Shown here: positions 6,817 through 13,985 of the stretch, piece after piece
Layout: each line of letters begins with the position of its first letter
Numbering within the stretch: the first letter of the stretch is position 1
Assembly: GCA_002323775.1 (NCBI GenBank)
Contig: DCPV01000185.1
Coordinates: 930 to 15,905, forward strand
Direction of reading: 5' to 3'
From: Firmicutes bacterium UBA1535
GTDB taxonomy: Bacteria > Bacillota > Clostridia > Tissierellales > Sedimentibacteraceae
DNA: 14,976 bases
Notes under the pieces: generated by a model
Told to the model about the DNA's origin: nothing
Databases searched by the model: none
The model's input: the letters and a program-made list of their open reading frames with translations, nothing else
Translations under genes and position numbers: made by a program

Positions 6817-7299
6817 ATGACATATATAAAAACAAACAGTAGCATAGATAAACACAGTAAACGCATAGATATAGTATCTGTAAAACTAATTAAAGAAAAA
6901 AGCATCTCCTATTTGCCAAGAGTAATTTCAAAGCCACATCAAATAGCAAAACTGTTTTCTGATTTTATTAAAGATAGTGACAAAGAACAATTTGTTATTT
7001 GTTGTTTAAACACTAAAAACCAACCTACAAATATTTCTACTATAAGCATAGGTTGTCTAGACAGCACCCTAGTACATCCAAGGGAGGTCTTTAAAGTAGC
7101 AATACTTAGCAATGCATCTTCAATAATATTAGCTCATAATCACCCATCAGGCAATATTGAACCCTCAATTAATGATAAGGAAATGACCAAAAGAATATAT
7201 GATGTTGGTAAACTTCATGGTATTAAAGTTTTGGACCATATAATTATAGGCGAAGAAAATAACTATTTTAGCTTTAAAGAAGCAGGATTTTTATTTTAA
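6817..7299 (+). CDS. RadC-family JAB/MPN metalloprotease-fold protein
   Basis: 160 aa covering only the RadC (JAB1/MPN+) domain, without the N-terminal helix-hairpin-helix of chromosomal RadC. The JAMM metal site is intact: E57 in KEQFVICCL, then H107-x-H109-P-S-G and S117-x-x-D120 in AHNHPSGNIEPSIND. The domain binds zinc in related peptidases; the cellular role of RadC proteins remains unclear, and short versions are common on plasmids, phages and integrative elements. It follows the recombinase by 41 nt, with GAAAGGAAT as ribosome binding site, and probably shares its transcript. The family is certain; the function in mobile-element biology is not established. Confidence 0.93.
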   Translation: MTYIKTNSSIDKHSKRIDIVSVKLIKEKSISYLPRVISKPHQIAKLFSDFIKDSDKEQFVICCLNTKNQPTNISTISIGCLDSTLVHPREVFKVAILSNASSIILAHNHPSGNIEPSINDKEMTKRIYDVGKLHGIKVLDHIIIGEENNYFSFKEAGFLF

Positions 7300-7305
7300 A
7301 ATGCT

Positions 7306-7317
7306 AGTTTATAAACT
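7306..7317. promoter_or_regulatory. 12-bp palindrome before HTH gene
   Basis: AGTTTATAAACT is perfectly self-complementary and lies between the RadC-like gene and the small HTH gene, 41 nt before its start. It is all A/T except at the edges, so chance is possible; it could be an operator for the HTH protein. Confidence 0.3.
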
Positions 7318-7358
7318 TAACACTAGATTAAAATAAATAATTAAGGATGGTGTTAACT

Positions 7359-7544
7359 ATGTTTAATGAATATGATGACATTTTAACCGTTGAAGAGATG
7401 TGCGAAATTCTAAAGGTAGGAAAAAACAATGCATATAAATTATTAAGCCAAGGTTTAATCAGAGCTTACAGAAACGGAAAGAATTGGCGAATACCAAGAA
7501 AATCAGTAACAGAATATGTAGAAAAATCAATATTTAAGGTATAG
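7359..7544 (+). CDS. Excisionase-like small HTH protein
   Basis: 61 aa; one winged-helix domain of the MerR/excisionase (HTH_17) type: ILTVEEMCEILKVGKNNAYKLLSQGLIRAYRNGKNWRIPRKSVTEYVEKS. The pattern of a first helix entering with LTVEE, the turn VGKNNAYKLL and the wing NWRIPR is diagnostic of this group, which includes Tn916-type Xis and small repressors. ATG 7359 has AAGGATGG 8 nt upstream; an ATG at 7347 lies inside that site and is unlikely. The stop codon lies inside the terminator hairpin that ends the operon. It may be the directionality factor for a recombinase or a transcription regulator. The adjacent recombinase is a serine enzyme, whereas classic Xis partners are tyrosine integrases such as the one at 12171-13334. 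Confidence 0.87.
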   Translation: MFNEYDDILTVEEMCEILKVGKNNAYKLLSQGLIRAYRNGKNWRIPRKSVTEYVEKSIFKV

Positions 7545-7563
7545 GAAAATACTCCTATACCTT
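7536..7563. terminator. Bidirectional terminator between convergent genes
   Basis: A perfect 10-bp stem AAGGTATAGG / CCTATACCTT (7536-7545 with 7554-7563) around an 8-nt loop. It contains the stop codon of the plus-strand HTH gene and touches the stop of the minus-strand XRE gene, so both convergent transcripts can end here. Confidence 0.75.
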
Positions 7564-7921
7564 ATTTCATATTTTTAAAAGCGATCATAGCCTTAATTGA
7601 CTTCAAAACCTCTGCCAAAGACTGCTCATCCATTCCTTTAAGAAGTAAATTTATAGTCTCTAAATTTCCATGTGGCTTAGTAGCACAGAGTTCAATTTGT
7701 GGCATGTCAAAACTAAACAAATCGATGACAGTAATATCAAGTGCCTCAGCAATCTTATTGATAGTTTCAATAGTAGGCTTCTTATTACCACGTTCAATTT
7801 GCCCCAAATGTGCAGGAGATAAGGAAGCAAGATAAGCAACATGTTCTTGGCTTAAATTCTTACTTTTACGTATCTCTCTAATTTTATCACCTAATAATTT
7901 ACTTATGTTCGAGTTATTCAT
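7562..7921 (-). CDS. XRE/Cro-CI family transcriptional repressor
   Basis: 119 aa. Residues 9-65 form an HTH_3 domain (LGDKIREIRKSKNLSQEHVAYLASLSPAHLGQIERGNKKPTIETINKIAEAL), with a recognition helix around SPAHLGQIERG. The rest is a short helical tail (GMDEQSLAEVLKSIKAMIAF) probably for dimerisation; no protease or ligand domain is visible. Start ATG 7921 has GAGGTGAT at 8 nt. Divergent from the lipoprotein cluster, it is placed to regulate itself and those genes; a consensus promoter and a palindrome lie in the shared region. Homologues are common in clostridial mobile elements and prophages. Confidence 0.92.
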   Translation of the reverse strand: MNNSNISKLLGDKIREIRKSKNLSQEHVAYLASLSPAHLGQIERGNKKPTIETINKIAEALDITVIDLFSFDMPQIELCATKPHGNLETINLLLKGMDEQSLAEVLKSIKAMIAFKNMK

Positions 7922-7942
7922 ATAAAAATCACCTCGACTTCA

Positions 7943-7971
7943 ATTGTATAGATAGATTAACTATTATTCAA
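7943..7971 (-). promoter_or_regulatory. Sigma-A promoter of XRE gene
   Basis: On the minus strand TTGAAT (7971-7966), 17-nt spacer, TACAAT (7948-7943). Transcription would start at about 7936, some 15 nt before the ATG at 7921, giving a very short leader that still holds the GAGGTGAT ribosome binding site. Confidence 0.7.
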
Positions 7972-7979
7972 AGTACTTT
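7970..7979. promoter_or_regulatory. Putative XRE operator
   Basis: Palindrome AAAGTACTTT overlaps the -35 box of the XRE promoter. The related half CTAAAGTG stands at 8001-8008, next to the -35 box of the divergent promoter. Spacing and location suit autoregulation by the XRE protein; binding is inferred. Confidence 0.45.
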
Positions 7980-8008
7980 AGCAATTATTTATTTTAATTC
8001 CTAAAGTG

Positions 8009-8053
8009 TTGACTTTTTGATTATAATATTTTATAATAATGTCATAATATGAC
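8009..8053 (+). promoter_or_regulatory. Sigma-A promoter of lipoprotein cluster with overlapping operator
   Basis: TTGACT (8009-8014), exact 17-nt spacer, TATAAT (8032-8037). An interrupted palindrome GTCAT-AAT-ATGAC at 8041-8053 covers the expected start point, a classic repressor position. The transcript would have a leader of about 120 nt before the ATG at 8164. Confidence 0.75.
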
Positions 8054-8163
8054 AAAATAAATGATAAAAATAATTATCAAATATATTCTTATAAATAATC
8101 TATAAGGATTATGGATGAAATTTATTTTATAAAAAACTTAATAAACCTTAGGAGAAATTCAAA

Positions 8164-8547
8164 ATGAAAAAAATTGTTTTAGTAATAACATTCTTTATGG
8201 TAGTAATTAGTTTATCAGCTTGTAGTTCTGAAAAAAATAAGCACAATGAGACAATTAGTATCGTATATAATGGACACTTTAATGGCTACCAAGATAAGGC
8301 AAGCATAGGAAAAGCATTTGATAAGTTCTTCAAGAATCCAAAATGGAAATCTTATGGAGATGATAGACCAACAATAGTTGCTTTCTTTGGAATTCTTGAA
8401 ATGAATGATGAAAAAATAGGAGTAGGTTGTGAATTTATAATTAATATAGATAATAGCTTTGAACTTACAGAAGTTAGGTTAGGAGAAAATGAACGTGTTC
8501 CTTATGACGAAATATCAGATTTCATAAAAATTATCTATAGCAAATAA
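8164..8547 (+). CDS. Small secreted lipoprotein A
   Basis: 127 aa. Residues 1-19 are a signal peptide (KK, then a hydrophobic stretch) ending in lipobox LSAC with Cys20, so the mature protein is lipid-anchored outside the membrane. The mature part is short, about 107 aa, and mostly beta: SIVYNGHFNGYQDKASIGKAFDKFFKNPKWKSY, then an F-rich strand and VRLGENERVPYDEISDFIKII. This pattern (small residue-Gly, FD.FF, W, then strands) recurs in the second lipoprotein at 10400-10825. Ribosome binding site AGGAGA lies 8 nt upstream. It belongs to a family of small extracytoplasmic proteins linked to zinc-ribbon membrane proteins; biochemical function unknown. Confidence 0.88.
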   Translation: MKKIVLVITFFMVVISLSACSSEKNKHNETISIVYNGHFNGYQDKASIGKAFDKFFKNPKWKSYGDDRPTIVAFFGILEMNDEKIGVGCEFIINIDNSFELTEVRLGENERVPYDEISDFIKIIYSK

Positions 8548-8596
8548 ATTCAAAATATAAAATCAATAATTTATTGAATTTTACTTGGAGGTAAAA

Positions 8597-10303
8597 ATGT
8601 ATTGTCCAAAATGTGGAGATAAAAATCAAGACTCATCAGTTTTTTGTATAAAATGTGGTAGTAGGATTATAGAAGAAAATATTAAAATATCAAATAATCT
8701 TGAATTAAATACTACTACAGAAAAAACTAATAATTTAAAATTCGAAACTGATGATATTAAGATTTCAAACAATGGAAACTGTAACACTAAAGCTGAAATT
8801 AAGAAAGGTAGTTCTGTAAAAATTGGCGAGAACTATGAAAGCACTTTAAGAGCTTACATTGGAAAAAATAGTGATTACTATATAACTCAATTTAAGAATA
8901 TTGAGAAAAATAGCAAAGCAAATGTTAACTGGACATGGCTAATAAGTGGACTCTGGTTACTATATAGAAGGATGTATGCATACTTCTTCTTAACTTTAAT
9001 TCCAATAGCAAATATTTACTTTTTGATTAATCTAATATTTAATTCAAATAAAATTTATTATAAATTTATTTGTAAAAAAATTGAAAAATGCGGAATGACA
9101 GATACAGATATAGAAAATCAACAAGATAGTATTTCTTTAGCAAAAAAATATGGAGGAACATCGTATATCGGTATAGCAATATTTTTGGCAATCGGCATAT
9201 TAGTTCCAATAGTATTATTTGGCAGTATAATGGCTTATATTTCTTCATTAAACAATGATGACTATTTGTATAATTTCAATGATTTTGAAGATACCGAATA
9301 TAACCAATCTGTTAAAGATAGTTTGAAAGATAAAATATCAACTTTTAAAACAGGTGAATTTTATGGAATGGTATTTATTAATGAGTGGTCAAATTTAAAA
9401 TTTGAATTCCCTAAAGATTTTAAAATATCTACAGAAGACGAAATAAAAGAATTAGTCAAACAAGGTAATGCAGTATTGTTTAGTGATAGTGAAAAGCTTG
9501 AAAAAGCAATGAATAAAGTAGAAGAACTTAAGCTTGCTTATGATTTCTTAGTAACTAATAATGATTCAACACTTAGCATTCAATTATCTTACGAAAATCT
9601 AAATATGAGCCTTGGAGGAACAAAGCTTAATGAAAAAGGTTACCTAGATATTGCTTTGAAGCCTCTATTCGAAGATAAAAGCTTAGGCTATGAATTGTTA
9701 AAAGAAGAAAAAGTAAATATAGCTGAAAAGGAGTTCTATAAATATTCAATGTCGGGTTATAACGGATTGATAATGCAAGATATGTATTGTCATAAGATTG
9801 AAGATAGAATGATAGTGTTTGCAGTCGCATATGTTCCAAGCTTAGAGGATAAAGTTGCTGAAATTATAAGTAAAATAAGTAGTGCAAGAAATAATTCTTC
9901 TATTAATATAATGTATAAAGAAACATCAATAACTAACGTTCTTAGGTTGTCTATAGATGATATTGATGCTTGGCTAGGAAATCGCACATATGATGATTTT
10001 TATAATGGAGGAAGAGCCTATGGATATGGCAATGAGATAATTTTTATTTTTGATGAAGATACTCGGGAGATAATTTCTATTATTGCATCACCTAAAATTT
10101 TATCTGTAGATGGACAAACACTAGATAAAAATCAAGTTAAATTGAGTGAAGTTTTAGGAACAGCAGTTGATGAAGCTTGGAGCGAAAATGATATGGAGGA
10201 AGATCACTATTACATGTATTATAATTTTGGAGACTATTCAATAAACTTTTCGTTGCCTACTGCAAATGAAGATGCGTACAAAGCATATATAGATATTAAT
10301 TAA
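8597..10303 (+). CDS. Zinc-ribbon membrane protein with large extracellular domain
   Basis: 568 aa from ATG 8597, which has TGGAGG upstream and gives the classic zinc-ribbon opening MYCPKCG; an ATG 12 nt earlier lies before that site. Domains: zinc ribbon 1-22 (C3, C6, C17, C20); a low-complexity linker to about 75; a DUF2628-like block at about 85-165 with two membrane spans (WTWLISGLWLLYRRMYAYFFLTLIPIANIYFLINLIF); a third span at about 190-216; then about 350 residues probably outside the cell. The C-terminal end (about 465-565) has a repeat-like small beta domain (DDIDAWLG..., then SVDGQTL...LSEVLG). The gene lies between two lipoprotein genes, 49 nt after the first, in the same direction. 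A surface sensor or envelope-stress role is plausible but unproven. No enzyme motif seen. Confidence 0.82.
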   Translation: MYCPKCGDKNQDSSVFCIKCGSRIIEENIKISNNLELNTTTEKTNNLKFETDDIKISNNGNCNTKAEIKKGSSVKIGENYESTLRAYIGKNSDYYITQFKNIEKNSKANVNWTWLISGLWLLYRRMYAYFFLTLIPIANIYFLINLIFNSNKIYYKFICKKIEKCGMTDTDIENQQDSISLAKKYGGTSYIGIAIFLAIGILVPIVLFGSIMAYISSLNNDDYLYNFNDFEDTEYNQSVKDSLKDKISTFKTGEFYGMVFINEWSNLKFEFPKDFKISTEDEIKELVKQGNAVLFSDSEKLEKAMNKVEELKLAYDFLVTNNDSTLSIQLSYENLNMSLGGTKLNEKGYLDIALKPLFEDKSLGYELLKEEKVNIAEKEFYKYSMSGYNGLIMQDMYCHKIEDRMIVFAVAYVPSLEDKVAEIISKISSARNNSSINIMYKETSITNVLRLSIDDIDAWLGNRTYDDFYNGGRAYGYGNEIIFIFDEDTREIISIIASPKILSVDGQTLDKNQVKLSEVLGTAVDEAWSENDMEEDHYYMYYNFGDYSINFSLPTANEDAYKAYIDIN

Positions 10304-10399
10304 GCTGATAATTATATTTGAGCATTGAAAAAAATTAAACTTTTATAGTTTTAAATTTATAAATATAAGGTGTTAAAAATTAAATTTATGGAGGAATTT

Positions 10400-10825
10400 A
10401 TGAAAAGAATTTGTATATCTTTAATTTGTATCATATTTTTATCAGGCTTAACAGGCTGTGATAGCAGTCTAAATACTGAAGCTCAAGAAAGAAGAAATGC
10501 AACCCTAATCAACACAGTATATTATGGTTATTTATTAGATTATAATGTAGATAGTGTACCTGTAGGAACTTTCCTTGAGGATTTATTTGACGATTGTAGT
10601 TGGCTTGTACGCGAAGAAGGTGGAAATGATCTTGTATTATGTAATGCCAAAATAAAATCAACAAACCTTATAGTAAGATTTGTATTCAAAGTAATTGAAA
10701 ATGGACGATTTGTTTTAGTAAGTGTCAGTGACGGTGAAAATACAGTTACTAAGCAAAGTGAAATTAAACAAGTTATTACAACTCTGCACTTTCAGTGGGC
10801 AGCTCTCAAAATGATGGGTAAGTAG
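10400..10825 (+). CDS. Small secreted lipoprotein B, probable paralogue of A
   Basis: 141 aa from ATG 10400, with GGAGG 5 nt upstream; earlier in-frame ATGs lack a site. Residues 1-19 are a signal peptide and LTGC (Cys20) the lipobox. The mature part aligns by eye with lipoprotein A: VGTFLEDLFDDCSWL against IGKAFDKFFKNPKWK, VRFVFKVIENGRFVLVSVSDGENTV against VGCEFIINIDNSFELTEVRLGENERV, and EIKQVITTL against EISDFIKII. I see no close nucleotide repeat, so the duplication would be old or the two were acquired together. It follows the zinc-ribbon gene after 96 nt and is followed by a terminator at 10896. Function unknown. Confidence 0.86.
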   Translation: MKRICISLICIIFLSGLTGCDSSLNTEAQERRNATLINTVYYGYLLDYNVDSVPVGTFLEDLFDDCSWLVREEGGNDLVLCNAKIKSTNLIVRFVFKVIENGRFVLVSVSDGENTVTKQSEIKQVITTLHFQWAALKMMGK

Positions 10826-10895
10826 AGCAATATTTATATTTTTCTTTATATGCAATAGGCTATGAGCAAATGTAAATAAATAAACAAATTAATTA

Positions 10896-10942
10896 ATGTC
10901 TGACAAACTTCGATATGTTTTTGTTAGGCATTTTTCTTTTTT
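10896..10942 (+). terminator. Terminator of the lipoprotein cluster
   Basis: ATGTCTGACAAAC (10896-10908) pairs through two G-U pairs with GTTTTTGTTAGGCAT (10917-10931), followed by TTTTTCTTTTTT. It lies 71 nt after the last lipoprotein gene. Confidence 0.7.
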
Positions 10943-11070
10943 GTTAAGATTTTAATAACATTTGTCGCCTCTAATTCATAATGTAAATGTCTTTTATTAA
11001 AATTTCAATATATATTAATTCTTAAAGGTTTTGTCAGAAACTAAAATTAAAAAAACTATAAAACAGCTGA

Positions 11071-11113
11071 AAAAATAAGAGTATAGAAATTCCTAATCTA
11101 TACTCTTATTTTT
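11071..11113. terminator. Strong bidirectional terminator
   Basis: A perfect 16-bp stem (11071-11086 with 11098-11113; core ATAAGAGTATAG / CTATACTCTTAT) around an 11-nt loop. It ends in A and T runs on the two sides, so it works in either direction and would stop the minus-strand relaxase transcript 56 nt after its end. Confidence 0.8.
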
Positions 11114-11168
11114 ATGAATGTGCATTTGGCTTTTTTATTTCATTTTTAATTTATTGTTTATAAAAACG

Positions 11169-11717
11169 TTAATTCCATTCATGCTTCTCAAAAGATATGT
11201 AATTATCCCACATTAAGTCCTTATAACTTTTATTTTTTAATAATATATGTGCGTTTTCTCTTACATAATCAATAATTTGATGAAAATTTTCTCTATTTAC
11301 ATAGAATTTACTTCCGTCTAAATAGCTAACTCTGTTAACAATAAAATGAACGTGCAAATTATTTTTATTGTCCATAGATCCATTATGAACGTAAAATACA
11401 TTCTGAAATCTTAAACCTATAAAATTAGATATAACCTGAGAAATCAGCCAAACATCAGATGCTATGCAAGCGATTCTTCTACTGGTATTATCATTAAATG
11501 AAATAACAAAATGATTAATTAACCCTTCTTCAAACTCTCCATAGGCTTCTTGGGTTGCTTCAAACATTCTTACTATATTTTCTGTGTTATTATAGAACAC
11601 ACCATTTCCTCCACTCCATATTAGGTTAGCAAATCTTGATGAAGCAGCGTAATTTATAATATTATTTTTTACATGTTCATTATTATAATATCCGTTAAAA
11701 ACTATAAATTTTGGCAT
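11169..11717 (-). CDS. Short HUH relaxase (mobilization protein, MOBP-like)
   Basis: 182 aa. The HUH histidines are at H111, H122 and H124 (VFYVHNGS...NNLHVHFIVN), followed by the typical NRVSYLDGSKF. A tyrosine near the N-terminus (Y23, INYAAS) is the candidate nucleophile, and H69VISF matches the conserved strand of the MOBP/MobA group. The enzyme would nick one strand at oriT and lead transfer of the element using another element's conjugation pore. Unlike usual relaxases of 300-500 aa, this is only the nicking domain, with no helicase, primase or coupling part. It overlaps the upstream accessory gene by 16 nt; its ribosome binding site GAAGGGG is about 12 nt from the ATG, so translation may depend on coupling. 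Family firm; activity unproven. Confidence 0.82.
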   Translation of the reverse strand: MPKFIVFNGYYNNEHVKNNIINYAASSRFANLIWSGGNGVFYNNTENIVRMFEATQEAYGEFEEGLINHFVISFNDNTSRRIACIASDVWLISQVISNFIGLRFQNVFYVHNGSMDNKNNLHVHFIVNRVSYLDGSKFYVNRENFHQIIDYVRENAHILLKNKSYKDLMWDNYISFEKHEWN

Positions 11718-11965
11718 ATTGAATTTACCCCTTCATTTATTTTTTTTAGGTCATTATCCTCGACATCATACTTTTCTAAAATATGATTAAAGTCGTTTGA
11801 AAAAATTACTAATTTGTTAATGAATTTAGTATTTATAAATCTATTTTCCTTTAAAACTTCCAACTTTATGTACTTACTTGTACTTAAGCCACTGTCCTTT
11901 GCTTTTTTGTTTATTATTTGACTTTCTTCTTCCGTTACATAAACTTTTATAGATTTTAGTACCAT
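11702..11965 (-). CDS. Mobilization accessory protein (MobC-like, RHH type)
   Basis: 87 aa. The N-terminal part (IKVYVTEEESQIINKKAKDSGLSTSKYIKLEVLK) is the ribbon-helix-helix pattern of MobC/TraY/NikA-like relaxosome proteins: a beta strand, then two helices with the SxSKYI turn. The remainder is a helical segment that could contact the relaxase. The gene lies immediately upstream of the relaxase, overlapping by 16 nt, as is usual for accessory proteins that bind oriT and open it. ATG 11965 has AGAAGGT 5 nt upstream. oriT is expected within or next to the 200 nt upstream, but I could not pinpoint it. Confidence 0.78.
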   Translation of the reverse strand: MVLKSIKVYVTEEESQIINKKAKDSGLSTSKYIKLEVLKENRFINTKFINKLVIFSNDFNHILEKYDVEDNDLKKINEGVNSICQNL

Positions 11966-12159
11966 GAATAACCTTCTTTCATTTTTATCTTATTTTTCAC
12001 ACCATAATCAAGAATGTAATCATATGCATACTTTTTATTTTGGCTACATTCTTTACTTAAATGTTACTTGATTATAAAAAATTATTTTAAATTAATTTGC
12101 CTTTTTATTAATTAAAATTACTTTTATTAAAACACTAAATATCAGAAATTATAAATTTA

Positions 12160-12187
12160 TTGATGCATATTTAAAAATATGTATCAA
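12160..12187. other. Inverted repeat at the 3' end of int
   Basis: TTGATGCATATT and AATATGTATCAA (12 bp, one G-T mismatch) flank a 4-nt loop and include the int stop codon at 12171-12173. In Tn916-like elements the attachment site lies just beyond the integrase stop, so this may be integrase arm or core sequence, or a weak terminator. No matching copy was found elsewhere in the window. Confidence 0.4.
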
Positions 12188-13334
12188 GCATTTCTACTCC
12201 CTTTAACTTTTCATTATCAGTAACATGTGTGTAAATATCCAGTGTTGTGTTGAAATTACTATGTCCTAATAAACTTTGTACCGTTTTTATAGGTACACCA
12301 CTCTCAAATAACCTTGTTGCGTATGTATGTCTGATGGCATGAAATTTCCTATACCTAATATTCGCTCTGTTCAATGCTCTTTCATATGCTCTACGCACAT
12401 TCCTTGCATCCAATATTTTCCCTATTTCTGTACAAAAGACAAAATTATCATCCTCATATAAGGTATCTGCAAGAATTTTTTCTTCTTCTTGTTTTATTTT
12501 ATGAGTTTCTAAAGTTTTCAACACATAACTTGGAATAGGTATTGTCCTACAACTTGACATCGTTTTGGGCGTTTGTTCTATGAGCTTTGTTTTCTTTCCA
12601 TTTTCCTGTTTTAAATCCTGTACCCTGCGTATACTTTTGCTAATTTTTATTGTATATTTTTCAAAATCCACATCACTCCATCTTAATGCTAGCAGTTCTC
12701 CTATCCGTATGCCAGTTCCAAACGCGACTACATAGAGTGCTTTCTGCCTATCATCTTCTAATGATTTCAAAAAAAATTTCTGTTCTTCTAGCGTAAAATG
12801 TTCAATCTCAGCTTTTTTAACCACCTTCGGTAAAATTACTGCCTTTGCCGGATTTGAAATTATAAAATTTTCTTTTTGTGCATGTGACAAACTTGAGCTT
12901 ATCATCTTATTTAAAGATTTTACAAGTGACACAGTTTTTTTGTTATTAGAAATTAAATCATTATAGAATTTTTGCAGGCTAAAACCCCTCAGTTCCTTTA
13001 ATTTTATTCCTCCTATTGAACTTTCTCTTATATAATTTTTGAAAAGCCCATAGTATTTTTCAAATGACGAAGGCTTAATTTCATTGATTTTATAGATATT
13101 AAGCCACTTCTCAGTCCAATCTGCAAGTGTAATCAATTCATCGGTTGGTAGTAAATTAAACATATTCTTTGCTTTGTATTCATCTAATTTTCTAATCACC
13201 TCAGACTTAGTTTTACCATAGAATTGCTTACGTACAAGTTTACCATCATTTTCTCTACCTATTGTTAGTGAAGCTCTCCATCCATTCTTATACCTGTTTA
13301 TACTACCTTCACCATTTGATTTTTTTGTTGCCAT
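12171..13334 (-). CDS. int: Tn916-type tyrosine recombinase (integrase)
   Basis: 387 aa, the normal length for this family. An N-terminal AP2/arm-binding domain (about 8-58; GSINRYKNGWRASLTIGREN...FYGKTKSEVIRKLDEY) is followed by a core-binding SAM-like domain (about 70-170) and the catalytic domain. Catalytic residues are all present: R210 (GTGIRIGELLAL), H332 and R335 (HAIRHTYATRLFE), H358 (LLGHSN) and Y368 (TTLDIYTHV). It integrates and, with an excisionase, excises the element by site-specific recombination. The excisionase gene is 64 nt upstream, separated by a terminator. ATG 13334 has AAGGAGAAAG upstream. The gene is intact, so the element may still be mobile. Assignment is very sure; the attachment site is not identified. 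Confidence 0.96.
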   Translation of the reverse strand: MATKKSNGEGSINRYKNGWRASLTIGRENDGKLVRKQFYGKTKSEVIRKLDEYKAKNMFNLLPTDELITLADWTEKWLNIYKINEIKPSSFEKYYGLFKNYIRESSIGGIKLKELRGFSLQKFYNDLISNNKKTVSLVKSLNKMISSSLSHAQKENFIISNPAKAVILPKVVKKAEIEHFTLEEQKFFLKSLEDDRQKALYVVAFGTGIRIGELLALRWSDVDFEKYTIKISKSIRRVQDLKQENGKKTKLIEQTPKTMSSCRTIPIPSYVLKTLETHKIKQEEEKILADTLYEDDNFVFCTEIGKILDARNVRRAYERALNRANIRYRKFHAIRHTYATRLFESGVPIKTVQSLLGHSNFNTTLDIYTHVTDNEKLKGVEMLDTYF

Positions 13335-13359
13335 TTTAACTTTCTCCTTTCTGACATAA

Positions 13360-13389
13360 AAAAAGATCGCTATTCGCAGCGATCTTTTT
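13360..13389. terminator. Terminator between excisionase and integrase
   Basis: A perfect 12-bp stem (13360-13371 with 13378-13389; core GATCGCT / AGCGATC) with A and T runs on both sides. On the minus strand it lies downstream of xis and just before int, so it would reduce or control integrase expression from the xis promoter. Confidence 0.8.
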
Positions 13390-13398
13390 AAGAATTTT

Positions 13399-13605
13399 TT
13401 AAAAGAATTTCCCTATATTAGATTCGAACCATTCGTCAACCTTTGATGCTATCACAATTATTTTCCTCCCTAATTTTATCATAGGAAAGTTTAAAGCATT
13501 GACAATTTCATATGCTTTGTTAATTCCAATGCCATATTGTGACGCAAACTCTTTCACTGTCAAAGTTTTTTTCTTAACTATATTTTCCAGATTATTATCT
13601 TCCAT
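13399..13605 (-). CDS. xis: Excisionase (Xis-type HTH protein)
   Basis: 68 aa with the excisionase/HTH_17 pattern: LTVKEFASQYGIGINKAYEIVNALNFPMIKLGRKIIVIASKVDEWFESN. LTVKEFA begins the first helix, GIGINKAYEIV is the recognition turn, and KLGRKIIVIASKVDEWF the wing and final helix. It lies upstream of and in the same direction as int, the Tn916 arrangement. Excisionases bind arm sites, bend the DNA and turn the integrase toward excision. ATG 13605 has AGGAGGA 7 nt upstream. It is not a copy of the HTH protein at 7359-7544, although both belong to the same fold group. Confidence 0.88.
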   Translation of the reverse strand: MEDNNLENIVKKKTLTVKEFASQYGIGINKAYEIVNALNFPMIKLGRKIIVIASKVDEWFESNIGKFF

Positions 13606-13985
13606 GCTACTTCCTCCTAAATAAAAAAGAGCTATAGCAGGCTGTCGAACTATTTCTATAATATATAAAAGAAATTTTTGCGTTTAACCTTTTATTTGTG
13701 CTCTTTAAAGTTTTTATTATTTTACATTCTTATGTTTGTTCATTATAAAAAATTATTTTGCTTTATTTTAATTTTTAATTATTTACACATATGTTTTATA
13801 TTTATTATTTTTTAATATTTGCTGATTTTCTAAGTTTTTAATATAAGAACTACAATAATAAATTATAACAGAAAAATATATAGAAAAATTACTTTAAAAA
13901 TGTTATTATTATAATATAATAATATTTTATTTTTTGAGTACACATTTAATTTAAGTACACATGATAAATGAGGAGATTTTTTTAT
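13606..13985. other. Divergent AT-rich intergenic region
   Basis: About 380 nt with no gene, between xis (leftward) and the unknown gene (rightward). It has TATAAT-type -10 boxes at 13910-13920 without a good -35, an 8-bp palindrome GCTATAGC at 13631-13638, and the direct repeats listed separately. Arm sites for the integrase could lie here; none was recognised with confidence. Confidence 0.5.
13937..13962 (+). repeat. Direct repeat upstream of rightmost gene
   Basis: AGTACACAT occurs at 13937-13945 and 13954-13962, a 17-nt period, just before the GAGGAGA ribosome binding site. Two same-side sites of this spacing could be bound by a regulator or by the excisionase or integrase. Confidence 0.45.

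Larger units (their letters stand above)
10826..11168. other. Intergenic region between lipoprotein cluster and mobilization genes
   Basis: Converging transcripts meet here. It holds two hairpin terminators (described separately) separated by about 130 nt of AT-rich spacer with no reading frame, promoter or repeat that I can support. Confidence 0.6.

Noticed and set aside
8546..8581. 8-bp inverted repeat AAATTCAA / TTGAATTT between lipoprotein A and the zinc-ribbon gene
   Set aside because: AT-rich short arms with a 20-nt loop and no T-run; too weak to call a terminator.
10989..12132. CTTTTATTAAAA at about 10991 and 12121 as attachment-site repeats around the mobilization genes
   Set aside because: Only 12 nt and almost entirely A/T in AT-rich DNA; expected by chance and not placed at a gene end typical for integration.
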